Assembly (NCBI RefSeq): GCF_043951865.1
Contig: NZ_JBINJF010000060.1
Span: 1 to 9,024, forward strand
Direction: 5' to 3'
Origin: JAMQKA01 sp043951865
Lineage (GTDB): Bacteria > Bacteroidota > Rhodothermia > Balneolales > Balneolaceae
Length of the DNA stretch: 9,024 bases
Positions 1 through 6,313 of this stretch are shown here, in pieces. Each line of letters begins with the position of its first letter. Within the stretch, counting starts at the first letter, position 1. Made by a program: the position numbers and the translations under genes. Under the pieces are notes generated by a model that worked only from the letters and a program-made list of their open reading frames with translations, did not search any database and was not told the DNA's origin.

Positions 1-12
1 TGTTTAAACACC

Positions 13-28
13 ATATTTTGAAAAATAT
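13..28. repeat. AT-rich inverted repeat
   Basis: ATATTTT (13-19) and AAAATAT (22-28) are perfect reverse complements separated by two bases. A realistic hairpin would have a 6-bp stem and a 4-nt loop. No T-run follows on either strand that would make it a clear terminator. AT-rich palindromes this short can arise by chance. Confidence 0.4.
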
Positions 29-55
29 CTCACAGATTTTACCGCTTCATTCCAT

Positions 56-78
56 AACTCATTGAGTACCAATGAGTT
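56..78. repeat. Perfect 9-bp inverted repeat (hairpin)
   Basis: AACTCATTG (56-64) and CAATGAGTT (70-78) are perfect reverse complements around the 5-nt loop AGTAC. On the plus strand only a short TTT run follows (77-79), and on the minus strand no T-tract follows, so it is at best a weak terminator. It could equally be a protein-binding palindrome or the end of a degraded element. The pairing itself is certain; the function is not. Confidence 0.5.
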
Positions 79-141
79 TAAACCGGACACTAGTGGTATT
101 TAATGCACAAATTTTAATATCGGGATCAGCTTCGAATTAAG

Positions 142-288
142 ATGGCCCTACTGAAAAATGATCTGAAGAAAATTGGCAACCGCATCATCAGGGTTGACTA
201 CCGTCAGGAATCTTTTTACCCGGCACCGCTGCACCACACGCTTGAACTACAGGAAAATATCGATGAGCTCTGTGCCGGCGTAGAATGA
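142..288 (+). pseudogene. Short coding-like ORF, hypothetical protein or gene remnant
   Basis: This is an ATG-started 48-codon frame ending in TGA, open back to about 118. The inferred peptide is mixed and hydrophilic, with no transmembrane segment or signal peptide. Its codons look like those of the neighbouring real genes rather than of random AT-rich spacer. After the TGA the same frame runs through a second TGA (298-300), then ten sense codons (301-330) to TAG at 331-333. This suggests a decayed gene rather than an intact small protein. There is no good ribosome-binding site ahead of the ATG. I do not recognise a family. It may also be a chance ORF. Confidence 0.25.
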
Positions 289-422
289 GGATATAGTTGA
301 GTGGAACAGCTGAACAACGCCCGTAACGTATAGTTTCAATTAGTGCGAGATTATGTCTGCTAACAGGGAAATGACAGAAGGAGAGCAGTTAGTTTTTTTA
401 AGTGAGGACGCATCGCCCGATC

Positions 423-1475
423 TCACAGTTCAGTAACCGCTTTAACTCCCAGGCCCGGATCATTCGATACCAAAATTCTCTTTTCTTTATCCAGTTTTAG
501 TCCCTCGAACGGGTCATCCCTTATCAGCAGGTGGCCATCCAGATCCGCATAATCAGCCCACAAGCTGAGCAGAGCTCCCGCACTGTTGGCCAGCGAGCTC
601 TCGATCATACACCCGATCATGACTTCCAGCCCAACCTTTTTGGCTAGTTCAATTAGCTGTTTTGACTTTACCAGGCTTCCGGTTTTCATCAGTTTTATAT
701 TGATGACATCAAAGGCGCGGGAGAGGTTCCGGAGATTTTCTCTTCCCTCAAAGCTTTCGTCGGCGCACAACGGAATCGGGGAGTACTTTTTAAGTTCTGT
801 CATCTCTTCAAAACAGCGGGCCGGCATCGGCTGTTCCACCATGTCGATGCCCTGCCCAGCCAGAAAACCGATAATGGCTTTCGCTTCTTCCAGCGTTTTC
901 CAGCCCTCGTTGGCATCCACGCGCAGCGGCTTATCGGTAACCCTGCGAAGCGCTTCAATAATCTGGCGGTCGCGGCAGGTACCCAGCTTCACTTTAAGGA
1001 CCGGGTAATCGGCTGCCTCTTCCACTTTTTGCTGCATCACGTCCAGCTCATCCAGCCCGATGGTAAAGGTCGTGACCGGACCTGTTCGGTCGGCAGCCCC
1101 CCAGAGCTTCCATAAAGGCAGATCCCGTTTTTTAGCCCACCAGTCAAGGTATGCCATCTCTATGGCCACCCGGGCGGATCTAACTTGTTTGGGAGGGGAA
1201 CCTCGGCTAACGTGTACATCGATCCGCTCACTAAGTTGCATGACATTATCAACCGAATCAAAAAAATCATCGGGCAACGCTTCCAGAAAGTTGACCACGT
1301 CAACATCGGTCTCATCATACCGGCGGTTGGGTGCGGCTTCTCCATATCCCGTGAGTCCATCGGCATGGAGCCTGACAAACACATTCCGGACCGAAGGCTT
1401 TGACCCGCGTGCTATGGTAAAGACCTGCTGCAGCCGAAGCTCTGCTACCTGGTACTCAAGTTCAAAATGAGGCAT
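423..1475 (-). CDS. L-Ala-D/L-Glu epimerase (enolase-superfamily dipeptide epimerase)
   Basis: This enzyme epimerises L-Ala-D-Glu to L-Ala-L-Glu, a cytoplasmic step in recycling murein peptides. It is about 350 aa, the usual family length. Numbering from the ATG at 1475, the N-terminal capping domain has an FTIARGSK segment (about 19-26) resembling E. coli YcjG, and a YGEAAP segment (about 44-49). The barrel shows the KVK pair with Lys161 and Lys163 (acid/base). Metal ligands are Asp187 (VDANEGW), Glu214 (VEQP) and Asp239 (ADES), and Lys261 (NIKLMKTG) is the second catalytic lysine. A DLDG segment near 311-314 matches the D-x-D motif that binds the substrate ammonium in this family. A TTG two codons upstream (1479-1481) is possible, but the ATG is preferred. 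The start lies inside the 3' end of cdsA (14-nt overlap), so translation is probably coupled. Exact dipeptide specificity is not certain, since family members differ. Confidence 0.88.
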   Translation of the reverse strand: MPHFELEYQVAELRLQQVFTIARGSKPSVRNVFVRLHADGLTGYGEAAPNRRYDETDVDVVNFLEALPDDFFDSVDNVMQLSERIDVHVSRGSPPKQVRSARVAIEMAYLDWWAKKRDLPLWKLWGAADRTGPVTTFTIGLDELDVMQQKVEEAADYPVLKVKLGTCRDRQIIEALRRVTDKPLRVDANEGWKTLEEAKAIIGFLAGQGIDMVEQPMPARCFEEMTELKKYSPIPLCADESFEGRENLRNLSRAFDVINIKLMKTGSLVKSKQLIELAKKVGLEVMIGCMIESSLANSAGALLSLWADYADLDGHLLIRDDPFEGLKLDKEKRILVSNDPGLGVKAVTEL

Positions 1476-2283
1476 ACCCAAATACTTTAAGCCCGTACAG
1501 ATACAGGTAAAAAACCGGTGCCGACAAAATCAGGGCATCAAAGCGGTCAAAAAAACCGCCATGACCGGGCAGGGCGGATGATGTATCTTTTACGTGGCCG
1601 GCTCGTTTTAGCTTGCTGGCGGTAAGATCGCCGACAGGGCCAAATATACTTACCAGAACGACCGCCGGAAGGCCCTGGGACAGTGTCAAGTGGAGAGGCA
1701 GGGGAATCATGTAGCTGCAGATGGCGAAGCCTGCAAGGGCTCCCAAAATTCCGGCCCCGAAGCCCTCCCATGTTTTCTTGGGACTAATAGAGGGCGCCAT
1801 CCGGTGTTTCCCAAATGCTTTTCCACCAAAATAGGCAAATATGTCGTTTCCCCAGACCATCAGCAGGAGCGCCAGCGTGAGCATAAATCCCTGTTCAGGG
1901 CTCGACAGGAACCGAATATTTATAAACGTTAAAATGCCGACAGGACCATACAGACCTGCAAAAAGGGAAGAACCGAGCGTGCGTATATTTTCATCAATCG
2001 GTTTGGCCAGCTGCAGGAGTATAAAAATCAGCAACAGGGCAAGCCCGATCTGAAATGCATGGGGAAGCTCCGGGAGCAGCAAAATCCACAGCCCCAGCGA
2101 ATAGGGAAAATAGGGATTGGGCGCCTGCCGTGAGGCTCTAAAGAGTCCGATCGACTCCTTTACCACGAGCAGTCCAATGGCGATCATCAGAAGCTTGAAA
2201 TACCACCCTCCCACCCAGGTTATATAAAGAAACAAGGCAGCGGCGGGTACCGAGACAAGTATTCGCTTGGCCAGTTCACTCAC
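1462..2283 (-). CDS. cdsA: Phosphatidate cytidylyltransferase CdsA
   Basis: CdsA joins CTP and phosphatidic acid to give CDP-diacylglycerol, the precursor of all major phospholipids, at the inner membrane. The protein is 273 aa, typical for the family, with about seven to eight hydrophobic segments. The CDS signature is complete near the C-terminus, from Ser223 to Asp249. It has SKLKR (223-227), Lys232-Asp233, PGHGG (239-243) and DRFD (246-249). The upstream conserved block with Asp147, Lys169, Lys170 and Glu173 (SPKKTWEG) is also present. The start codon is GTG and overlaps the stop of the DUF2007-type gene as GTGA, with no separate Shine-Dalgarno sequence. This suggests translational reinitiation. 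The 3' end overlaps the epimerase start. Confidence 0.96.
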   Translation of the reverse strand: MSELAKRILVSVPAAALFLYITWVGGWYFKLLMIAIGLLVVKESIGLFRASRQAPNPYFPYSLGLWILLLPELPHAFQIGLALLLIFILLQLAKPIDENIRTLGSSLFAGLYGPVGILTFINIRFLSSPEQGFMLTLALLLMVWGNDIFAYFGGKAFGKHRMAPSISPKKTWEGFGAGILGALAGFAICSYMIPLPLHLTLSQGLPAVVLVSIFGPVGDLTASKLKRAGHVKDTSSALPGHGGFFDRFDALILSAPVFYLYLYGLKVFGYASF

Positions 2284-2555
2284 GATGAGGAGTCGTCCAG
2301 ATCTTCAAAGTCCTGTTCATCCAGCTCTTCCAGTGCCTCTCGAGCCTCTTCCTCGTACTCCTGCGGAACATAAAGATATACGAGAGCGGTTTCGCCGACC
2401 GTCAGGCTGTAGGCAGAGTCTCTTTTTGACAAGATATTCGAGGGGATATTCCGGTTCGAGAGATATCCCTTTACCAGCTCCACTTCATATTCGGTGCTCC
2501 GTTCCAGGATACACACCCAGTTGTTGATATCACTTGGTTTTGGGCCATCAAACAT
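2280..2555 (-). CDS. Small DUF2007-type protein
   Basis: This is a 91-aa soluble protein resembling the DUF2007 family (annotated in databases as putative signal-transducing proteins, function not established). The N-terminal half fits the expected pattern: a WVCILERSTEYEVELVKGYL-like helix (about 13-32), then NRNIPSNIL (34-42), a conserved start to this fold. A short strand region (about 56-63) with LVYLYVP follows. From about residue 67 the tail is very acidic and probably disordered. The start ATG has the best ribosome-binding site in the window. The gene overlaps the protease gene by 8 nt upstream and cdsA by 4 nt downstream. Its role is unknown; the position next to cdsA suggests, but does not show, a link to phospholipid synthesis. 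Confidence 0.75.
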   Translation of the reverse strand: MFDGPKPSDINNWVCILERSTEYEVELVKGYLSNRNIPSNILSKRDSAYSLTVGETALVYLYVPQEYEEEAREALEELDEQDFEDLDDSSS

Positions 2556-3510
2556 CGGTCGTACCTCCTTGAGTTTGTTGCCTGTGTTGATACATATAAT
2601 TTATAATCCAGGCCGAGATCACTATTCCGAATGTCAACGCCCAGGCAGGCGGCATCGACTCCGGTGTCATCTCCGCTATCGAAGAGTCGGGATAGTAAGA
2701 GGCGACAAGCACGCTGCCCCCGTTATTTATGAGATGTGCCAGCATGGCGGGATAGATACTCTCCGAAACGTAGGTTACATAAGCCAGAACAATCCCTATA
2801 AACGCCAGCGGCAGCAGGTTCGTCAACTGCAGGTGGTAGAGTCCAAACAGAAATCCGGACACAATAATTGCGGTCCAGATCCCCCAGCTTTTTTCGAACG
2901 CCCGGAGGGTGTATCCGCGATAAAGGATCTCCTCGCACACGGCCGGAACCAGTCCGATGTGGAACAGGGTCAGCATCATATTGTGATCGCTCCTCAAGAA
3001 CTGTTCAATCAGCTGCAGCTGGGTGTTCTGCATCGATTCAAAATATTCCGGAACCGGCAACTGGATATTAATCCATGACAGAAACCAGATAATAGGTTGG
3101 GCAGCTACTATCAGCACGGCAGTCAGTGCCAGCATCTTCGGAGTTTTGTCAAATGCCTGGAACCTCAGAAATACAGGCTGATCACGTTTTGTGGTATGAA
3201 GGCGACTAAAAAGCCAGGTGGCCGCCCCCAGGAAAACGATCTGCCCAAACGAGTTACCGATAAAAAGCAGATCCAGGTTCTCCTGGAATGCCTGAATAAT
3301 CTCCTGCGGGTTGGGCTGTGCCTGGATTCCCTCACGCACAAAATACAGGGTAGCAGCCACAATTCCGGCCGAAATCTGGAACAGGATAAACGCAATAACG
3401 ATCCAAAACAGGGCCAGTACCCAGTCGTCAAACCCGTTGCGCTCGGCCCATGAAGAGATCGACGGGCCATTTCCCGAAGAGATAAAATTGTTTTCCTGGT
3501 TCAGATCCAT
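2548..3510 (-). CDS. CPBP-family intramembrane metalloprotease (Abi/CAAX protease-like)
   Basis: This is a 320-aa multi-pass membrane protein of the CPBP family (Rce1-like), which contains intramembrane glutamate proteases. All three conserved motifs are visible. They are EExxxR at Glu193-Glu194-Arg198 (CEEILYRGY), FxxxH at Phe222-His226, and HxxxN at His259-Asn263. Hydrophobic segments lie near 30-57, 82-102, 126-147, 180-192, 211-226, 231-250 and 288-306. A polar N-terminal tail of about 28 residues precedes the first helix. The catalytic set appears intact, so an active protease is likely, but its substrate cannot be told. Some members process prenylated or peptide substrates, and others are bacteriocin-immunity proteins. 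It starts 15 nt after the DUF4199-like gene, with no strong ribosome-binding site, and overlaps the next gene by 8 nt. Confidence 0.9.
   Translation of the reverse strand: MDLNQENNFISSGNGPSISSWAERNGFDDWVLALFWIVIAFILFQISAGIVAATLYFVREGIQAQPNPQEIIQAFQENLDLLFIGNSFGQIVFLGAATWLFSRLHTTKRDQPVFLRFQAFDKTPKMLALTAVLIVAAQPIIWFLSWINIQLPVPEYFESMQNTQLQLIEQFLRSDHNMMLTLFHIGLVPAVCEEILYRGYTLRAFEKSWGIWTAIIVSGFLFGLYHLQLTNLLPLAFIGIVLAYVTYVSESIYPAMLAHLINNGGSVLVASYYPDSSIAEMTPESMPPAWALTFGIVISAWIINYMYQHRQQTQGGTTDV
2563..2570 (-). promoter_or_regulatory. Strong Shine-Dalgarno for the DUF2007-type gene
   Basis: AAGGAGGT on the minus strand lies 7 nt before the ATG at 2555, an ideal spacing. It falls inside the last codons of the protease gene, where it encodes Gln-Gly-Gly. 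Most other starts in this cluster lack a recognisable site, so this gene is probably translated independently and well. Confidence 0.75.
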
Positions 3511-3525
3511 GTAATTTTTTTCGGA

Positions 3526-4116
3526 TTAGAGCAATTTATCTTCTTCTTTCCCAAACGCTTTGGCACCAATCATGCCGGTTATAAGATTCAGGATACCGTA
3601 CATCGGAATACCCCAGAGTATCTGCGATCCGATATTATGCTGACCTCGCATCGCCTCAACGGTGGAATCGATCATCTGCTGTTTTTGTTCTTCGGGCAGG
3701 TCCATCGCCTCAAAATTTGCCACGGTGCTTTCTATCATTTTCTGGGTCATGTCCGGATCAACCACCAGCCATAATTGATTCAACACCGCGCTTACAAGCG
3801 TAATTCCGACCCCGGTCAGGAAACCGACAAGGGCTCCTTTTCCCAGTTTAACAGCGATATCGTGCTCCCGGGTGTAGTGCCAGACAGCTACCATTCCTCC
3901 GAACGCTCCCACCAGACAGCCCACCAGGCTGATCAACTGTGAGGGAGAAAAAAAAGAACCGGTCGGTTCAGCATTGATCGTGACGTAGACCGTTACCAGC
4001 GAAAGTACAAATGCCACGATGCCGAACAGTACAGATGCAATTCCGACAGAGTTCCAGTAGGCCGGGGCCTCACTGCTCTGCTGAGCGGCATTGTCAAATG
4101 AGTTCTTTGAATCCAT
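3526..4116 (-). CDS. DUF4199-like integral membrane protein
   Basis: This 196-aa protein has four predicted membrane helices, near residues 23-47, 57-80, 92-119 and 166-187. A polar stretch at 121-165 sits between helices 3 and 4. The arrangement resembles DUF4199 proteins, which are common in Bacteroidota and of unknown function. The polar stretch contains an imperfect duplication: QKMIESTV (125-132) and QQMIDSTV (146-153), each followed by an EAM. The first 20 residues are polar with no signal peptide. The ATG at 4116 has a reasonable site (GAAAGGGA, 5-nt spacing). It lies within the 3' end of the DUF2085 gene, giving a 23-nt overlap. Family assignment is from pattern only. Confidence 0.65.
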   Translation of the reverse strand: MDSKNSFDNAAQQSSEAPAYWNSVGIASVLFGIVAFVLSLVTVYVTINAEPTGSFFSPSQLISLVGCLVGAFGGMVAVWHYTREHDIAVKLGKGALVGFLTGVGITLVSAVLNQLWLVVDPDMTQKMIESTVANFEAMDLPEEQKQQMIDSTVEAMRGQHNIGSQILWGIPMYGILNLITGMIGAKAFGKEEDKLL

Positions 4117-4600
4117 ATGCGTCCCTTTCTGTTTCGTCGTTAGTTTTCAGAAATTCATCGGCCAATATTAGAACAGCCATACTCCCGATAAGCGCTCCCA
4201 TCACCGATCGGGTGAACGCTGTATTTTGCCAAAATCCGAGCAGATTTCCAACTACATCTGCCCCATTAAGCGCTATCGCGATCATCAGTAATCGGCCGGG
4301 ATTTACCGGGATAATAAACCGCGGATTGCCGATCAGCGGGATGGCAAGCCAAAAAAATGTAAAGGCTGCGTAAATTCCAAAACACCGGGCACACACCGCC
4401 ATGGGAGTACCGTTGATCCAAAATGACCGGGTGGGATCCTGATGACAGAGCGTTCTAAATGCTTGGTGCTGCCAGCTGTTTAACCAAAATTCCGCGTTGC
4501 CCAGCAGTCCCGGCCCACTTGCCGCAACCACCAACAACAGGCAAAGCCCCGCAACCCCCAGGTATAACGACCGATTATATTTTAGGCCGGGTATATTCAT
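4094..4600 (-). CDS. DUF2085 family membrane protein
   Basis: This is a 168-aa membrane protein with hydrophobic segments near residues 12-35, 74-92, 104-125 and 132-148. The DUF2085 signature is clear: a CHQ motif at Cys52-His53-Gln54, then a SFWINGTPMAVCARC stretch ending in Cys70 and Cys73 (CxxC-like CARC), followed by a Gly-Ile-Tyr. Paired cysteines and nearby histidines (His45, His53) could bind a metal or form a disulfide, but no function is established for the family. The ATG directly follows the thioesterase stop codon (TAAATG), consistent with coupled translation. The gene overlaps the DUF4199-like gene by 23 nt. Confidence 0.85.
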   Translation of the reverse strand: MNIPGLKYNRSLYLGVAGLCLLLVVAASGPGLLGNAEFWLNSWQHQAFRTLCHQDPTRSFWINGTPMAVCARCFGIYAAFTFFWLAIPLIGNPRFIIPVNPGRLLMIAIALNGADVVGNLLGFWQNTAFTRSVMGALIGSMAVLILADEFLKTNDETERDAYGFKELI

Positions 4601-5038
4601 TTAGCTCTGTTGAATTGCCTCTTTTAAGCCCTCGATAAATGGCCCGGGAGCCCGGCAGGGTTTGCGGTTATGTGCTCTCATAAAACAGAGCACCACGCTA
4701 CCGACCGCATGGGGTTGATTCCGCCGTTCAGTGGAAATTTCATAATAGGTTTCCAGCTTTACTGCCGGTATCGAATAGAGGTGTACATGAATGGTCATCA
4801 GCTCATCGTAATAGATCGGTGCCTTGTATTCCACCTGTGTTTTCACGACCGGCAGCATCACACCTTCATCCTCCAGCTCGCTGTACGGCATACCAAGGCT
4901 CCGAATCATCTCGGTTCGTGCCACTTCAAAATATTCCAGGTAGCGCCCGTAATACACGTAGCCCATCTTGTCGGTTTCAGCATATCGGCTGCGCAGGCTG
5001 CAGGTATACGAAAAAATGGGAGCTTGTGAAGGCAGCAC
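4601..5038 (-). CDS. YbgC/4-hydroxybenzoyl-CoA thioesterase-type hotdog thioesterase
   Basis: This 145-aa single-domain hotdog protein hydrolyses an acyl-CoA thioester in the cytoplasm; the natural substrate is not evident. The N-terminal signature YAETDKMGYVYYGRYLEYFE contains the presumed catalytic Asp23 and the helix that follows. ARTEMIRSLG (40-49) matches the usual ARTE..R..G block. A VEYKAPIYYDE segment (69-79) forms the expected strand. The chosen start is GTG at 5036-5038, three bases after the accA stop. The only other downstream Met early on would cut into the active site. No ribosome-binding site is evident, so reinitiation after accA is likely. YbgC relatives in proteobacteria work with Tol-Pal; no tol genes are present here. 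Confidence 0.88.
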   Translation of the reverse strand: MLPSQAPIFSYTCSLRSRYAETDKMGYVYYGRYLEYFEVARTEMIRSLGMPYSELEDEGVMLPVVKTQVEYKAPIYYDELMTIHVHLYSIPAVKLETYYEISTERRNQPHAVGSVVLCFMRAHNRKPCRAPGPFIEGLKEAIQQS

Positions 5039-5041
5039 TTT

Positions 5042-6016
5042 TTATGTGTTAGCGGTTGATTCCGTTTGTTTCCTTACCTCTCCCATCGACGAGTATTTCT
5101 GGATCCGGTTCTCTACCAGCTGGTGGGCATCTATCTTTTTGAGACGCTCCAACGACTCAAGCAGCTGTTCCTTTACTGCGGCTGCCGAGGCCTCGGGGTC
5201 CCGGTGGGCTCCTCCCAGCGGTTCCTCGATTATGCCGTCAATGACATCCATCTCTTTTAAATCTTCCGCCGTCAGTTTGAGCACGGCTGCAGCCTGTTCT
5301 TTGTAATCCCACGTTTTCCACAAGATGGAAGAACATGATTCGGGAGAGATTACGGAGTACCAGGTATTTTCCATCATATATACCTCATTCCCCATTCCTA
5401 TTCCAATGGCACCGCCACTGGCTCCCTCTCCAATAACTACCGTAACAACCGGAACTTTGAGCGTTGCCATCATTTTAAGATTTTTGGCAATCGCTTCTGC
5501 CTGCCCGCGCTCTTCGGCCTCAAGTCCGGGATAGGCACCCGGCGTGTCTAAAAGGGTGATGATCGGAATATTAAACTTTTCAGCCAGCTTCATCAGCCGA
5601 TAGGCTTTTCGATATCCCTCCGGGTTCGCCATTCCAAATCTCCGATATTTTCGGCTCTCCGTATCGCGCCCTTTCTGGTGGCCCATTATCATCACAGATT
5701 GTCCCTCCAGGGTAGCCAACCCTCCCACAATCGCCTTGTCATCTCCCTGGTAGCGGTCGCCATGCAGTTCAACAAAATGTTCTGTAATCTTAAAAATATA
5801 GTCGAGGGTATACGGACGATCCGGATGACGTGCAAGCTGTACCCGCTGCCACCGGGTCAAATTGGAAAAAATCGACTCACGCAGTTCCTCAACCCGGCCT
5901 TTAAGACGATTAATCTCGGGCTTGAGCACATCATCATCGGCGATGGTGAGTTCGGTAAGCTCTTTTATTTTTTTTTCCAAATCGGCTATCGGTTGTTCAA
6001 AATCTAAATATTGCAT
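5042..6016 (-). CDS. accA: Acetyl-CoA carboxylase carboxyltransferase subunit alpha
   Basis: AccA forms the carboxyltransferase with AccD, moving a carboxyl group from biotin to acetyl-CoA to give malonyl-CoA, the committed step of fatty-acid synthesis. The protein is 324 aa, full family length. An N-terminal helical, partly coiled-coil region (about 8-60) is followed by the crotonase-fold domain. That domain has GHQKGRDT (112-119), DTPGAYPG (157-164), GEGASGGA (197-204) with the oxyanion glycines, and SVISPE (221-226). The ATG at 6016 matches the usual MxYLDFE start of the family. accD is not in the window. This is the first gene of the minus-strand cluster, with a promoter-like element 35-42 nt upstream. 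Co-transcription with cdsA would tie fatty-acid and phospholipid supply together (inference). Confidence 0.97.
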   Translation of the reverse strand: MQYLDFEQPIADLEKKIKELTELTIADDDVLKPEINRLKGRVEELRESIFSNLTRWQRVQLARHPDRPYTLDYIFKITEHFVELHGDRYQGDDKAIVGGLATLEGQSVMIMGHQKGRDTESRKYRRFGMANPEGYRKAYRLMKLAEKFNIPIITLLDTPGAYPGLEAEERGQAEAIAKNLKMMATLKVPVVTVVIGEGASGGAIGIGMGNEVYMMENTWYSVISPESCSSILWKTWDYKEQAAAVLKLTAEDLKEMDVIDGIIEEPLGGAHRDPEASAAAVKEQLLESLERLKKIDAHQLVENRIQKYSSMGEVRKQTESTANT

Positions 6017-6050
6017 AATGCTGACTTGAAATATTTGCTAATTTAGTCAC

Positions 6051-6058
6051 CAAATATA
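6051..6058 (-). promoter_or_regulatory. Bacteroidota-type -7 promoter element for the accA operon
   Basis: On the minus strand TATATTTG matches the TAnnTTTG -7 consensus of the Bacteroidota primary sigma factor, 34 nt before the accA ATG. The predicted leader would be about 28 nt. A convincing -33 TTG element is not seen, only an AT-rich stretch. A chance match of this motif is possible. Confidence 0.4.
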
Positions 6059-6221
6059 CAAACTTCGATGGAGAGTTTAAGGAAAAAAGGAATATGTGTA
6101 CTCCGCTTACAGGTTCACTTTCGGCAGGCACTATATTCCGTAAACGACTTGAAGGGACCTTTTGCAGAACCTACTATTTTGTTGGGAGGTGATTGTACCA
6201 CCACCTTGTTGACTTTTAAAC

Positions 6222-6236
6222 GGGAGTAGAACTCCC
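6222..6236 (-). terminator. Weak hairpin, possible terminator of the glycosyltransferase gene
   Basis: GGGAGT (6222-6227) and ACTCCC (6231-6236) form a perfect 6-bp stem with a 3-nt loop. On the minus strand it lies about 78 nt past the glycosyltransferase stop and is followed by GTTTAAAAG, a poor U-tract. It might be a weak terminator or only a fortuitous hairpin. Confidence 0.25.
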
Positions 6237-6313
6237 TAAGAACGAAGAATTGAGAGTTTTGAAAAGCCCTCTTAAAAAACATATTCAATTGTGTCCGCTG
6301 GATGCTTTGACAA

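Larger units (their letters stand above)
1..422. other. Gene-poor left end with palindromes and decayed-looking coding scraps
   Basis: No gene of recognisable family was found in this 422-nt stretch, which lies downstream of the minus-strand operon. The first 90 bases are AT-rich and dense in inverted repeats, listed separately. A coding-like plus-strand stretch begins at 142. The same frame carries stop codons at 286-288 and 298-300, then ten sense codons (301-330) before TAG at 331-333, which could be erosion of an older gene. A T7 run lies at about 392-398. No clear intrinsic terminator for the epimerase gene was seen on the minus strand. Confidence 0.5.
6017..6313. other. Intergenic gap between the glycosyltransferase gene and accA
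   Basis: No open frame with recognisable coding character was found in these 297 nt. They hold the accA promoter-like element near the accA end and a small hairpin at 6222-6236. The rest shows nothing I can name, and no tRNA or riboswitch fold was recognised by eye. Confidence 0.5.

Noticed and set aside
4..90. 28-codon minus-strand frame (GTG to TAA) with coding-like composition at the left edge
   Set aside because: It is too short, spans the 9-bp inverted repeat and has no start signal. It could be a gene scrap but cannot be supported.
1060..1470. Long plus-strand open frame opposite the epimerase gene
   Set aside because: It is antisense to a well-supported enzyme gene. The peptide is low-complexity and Ser/Arg-rich with no domain, so it is a shadow frame.
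2494..3078. 194-codon plus-strand frame opposite the CPBP protease gene
   Set aside because: It lies antisense to a gene with all three CPBP motifs, and its peptide shows no membrane segment or family pattern.
2548..3510. CPBP protease as a bacteriocin-immunity (Abi) system
   Set aside because: No bacteriocin precursor, leader peptide or transporter lies nearby. The context is lipid and envelope housekeeping.
6181..6206. GGTG/CACC short inverted repeat in the accA upstream gap, considered as a riboswitch or T-box element
   Set aside because: It has only 4-5 bp of pairing, no conserved riboswitch core and no adjacent antiterminator structure.
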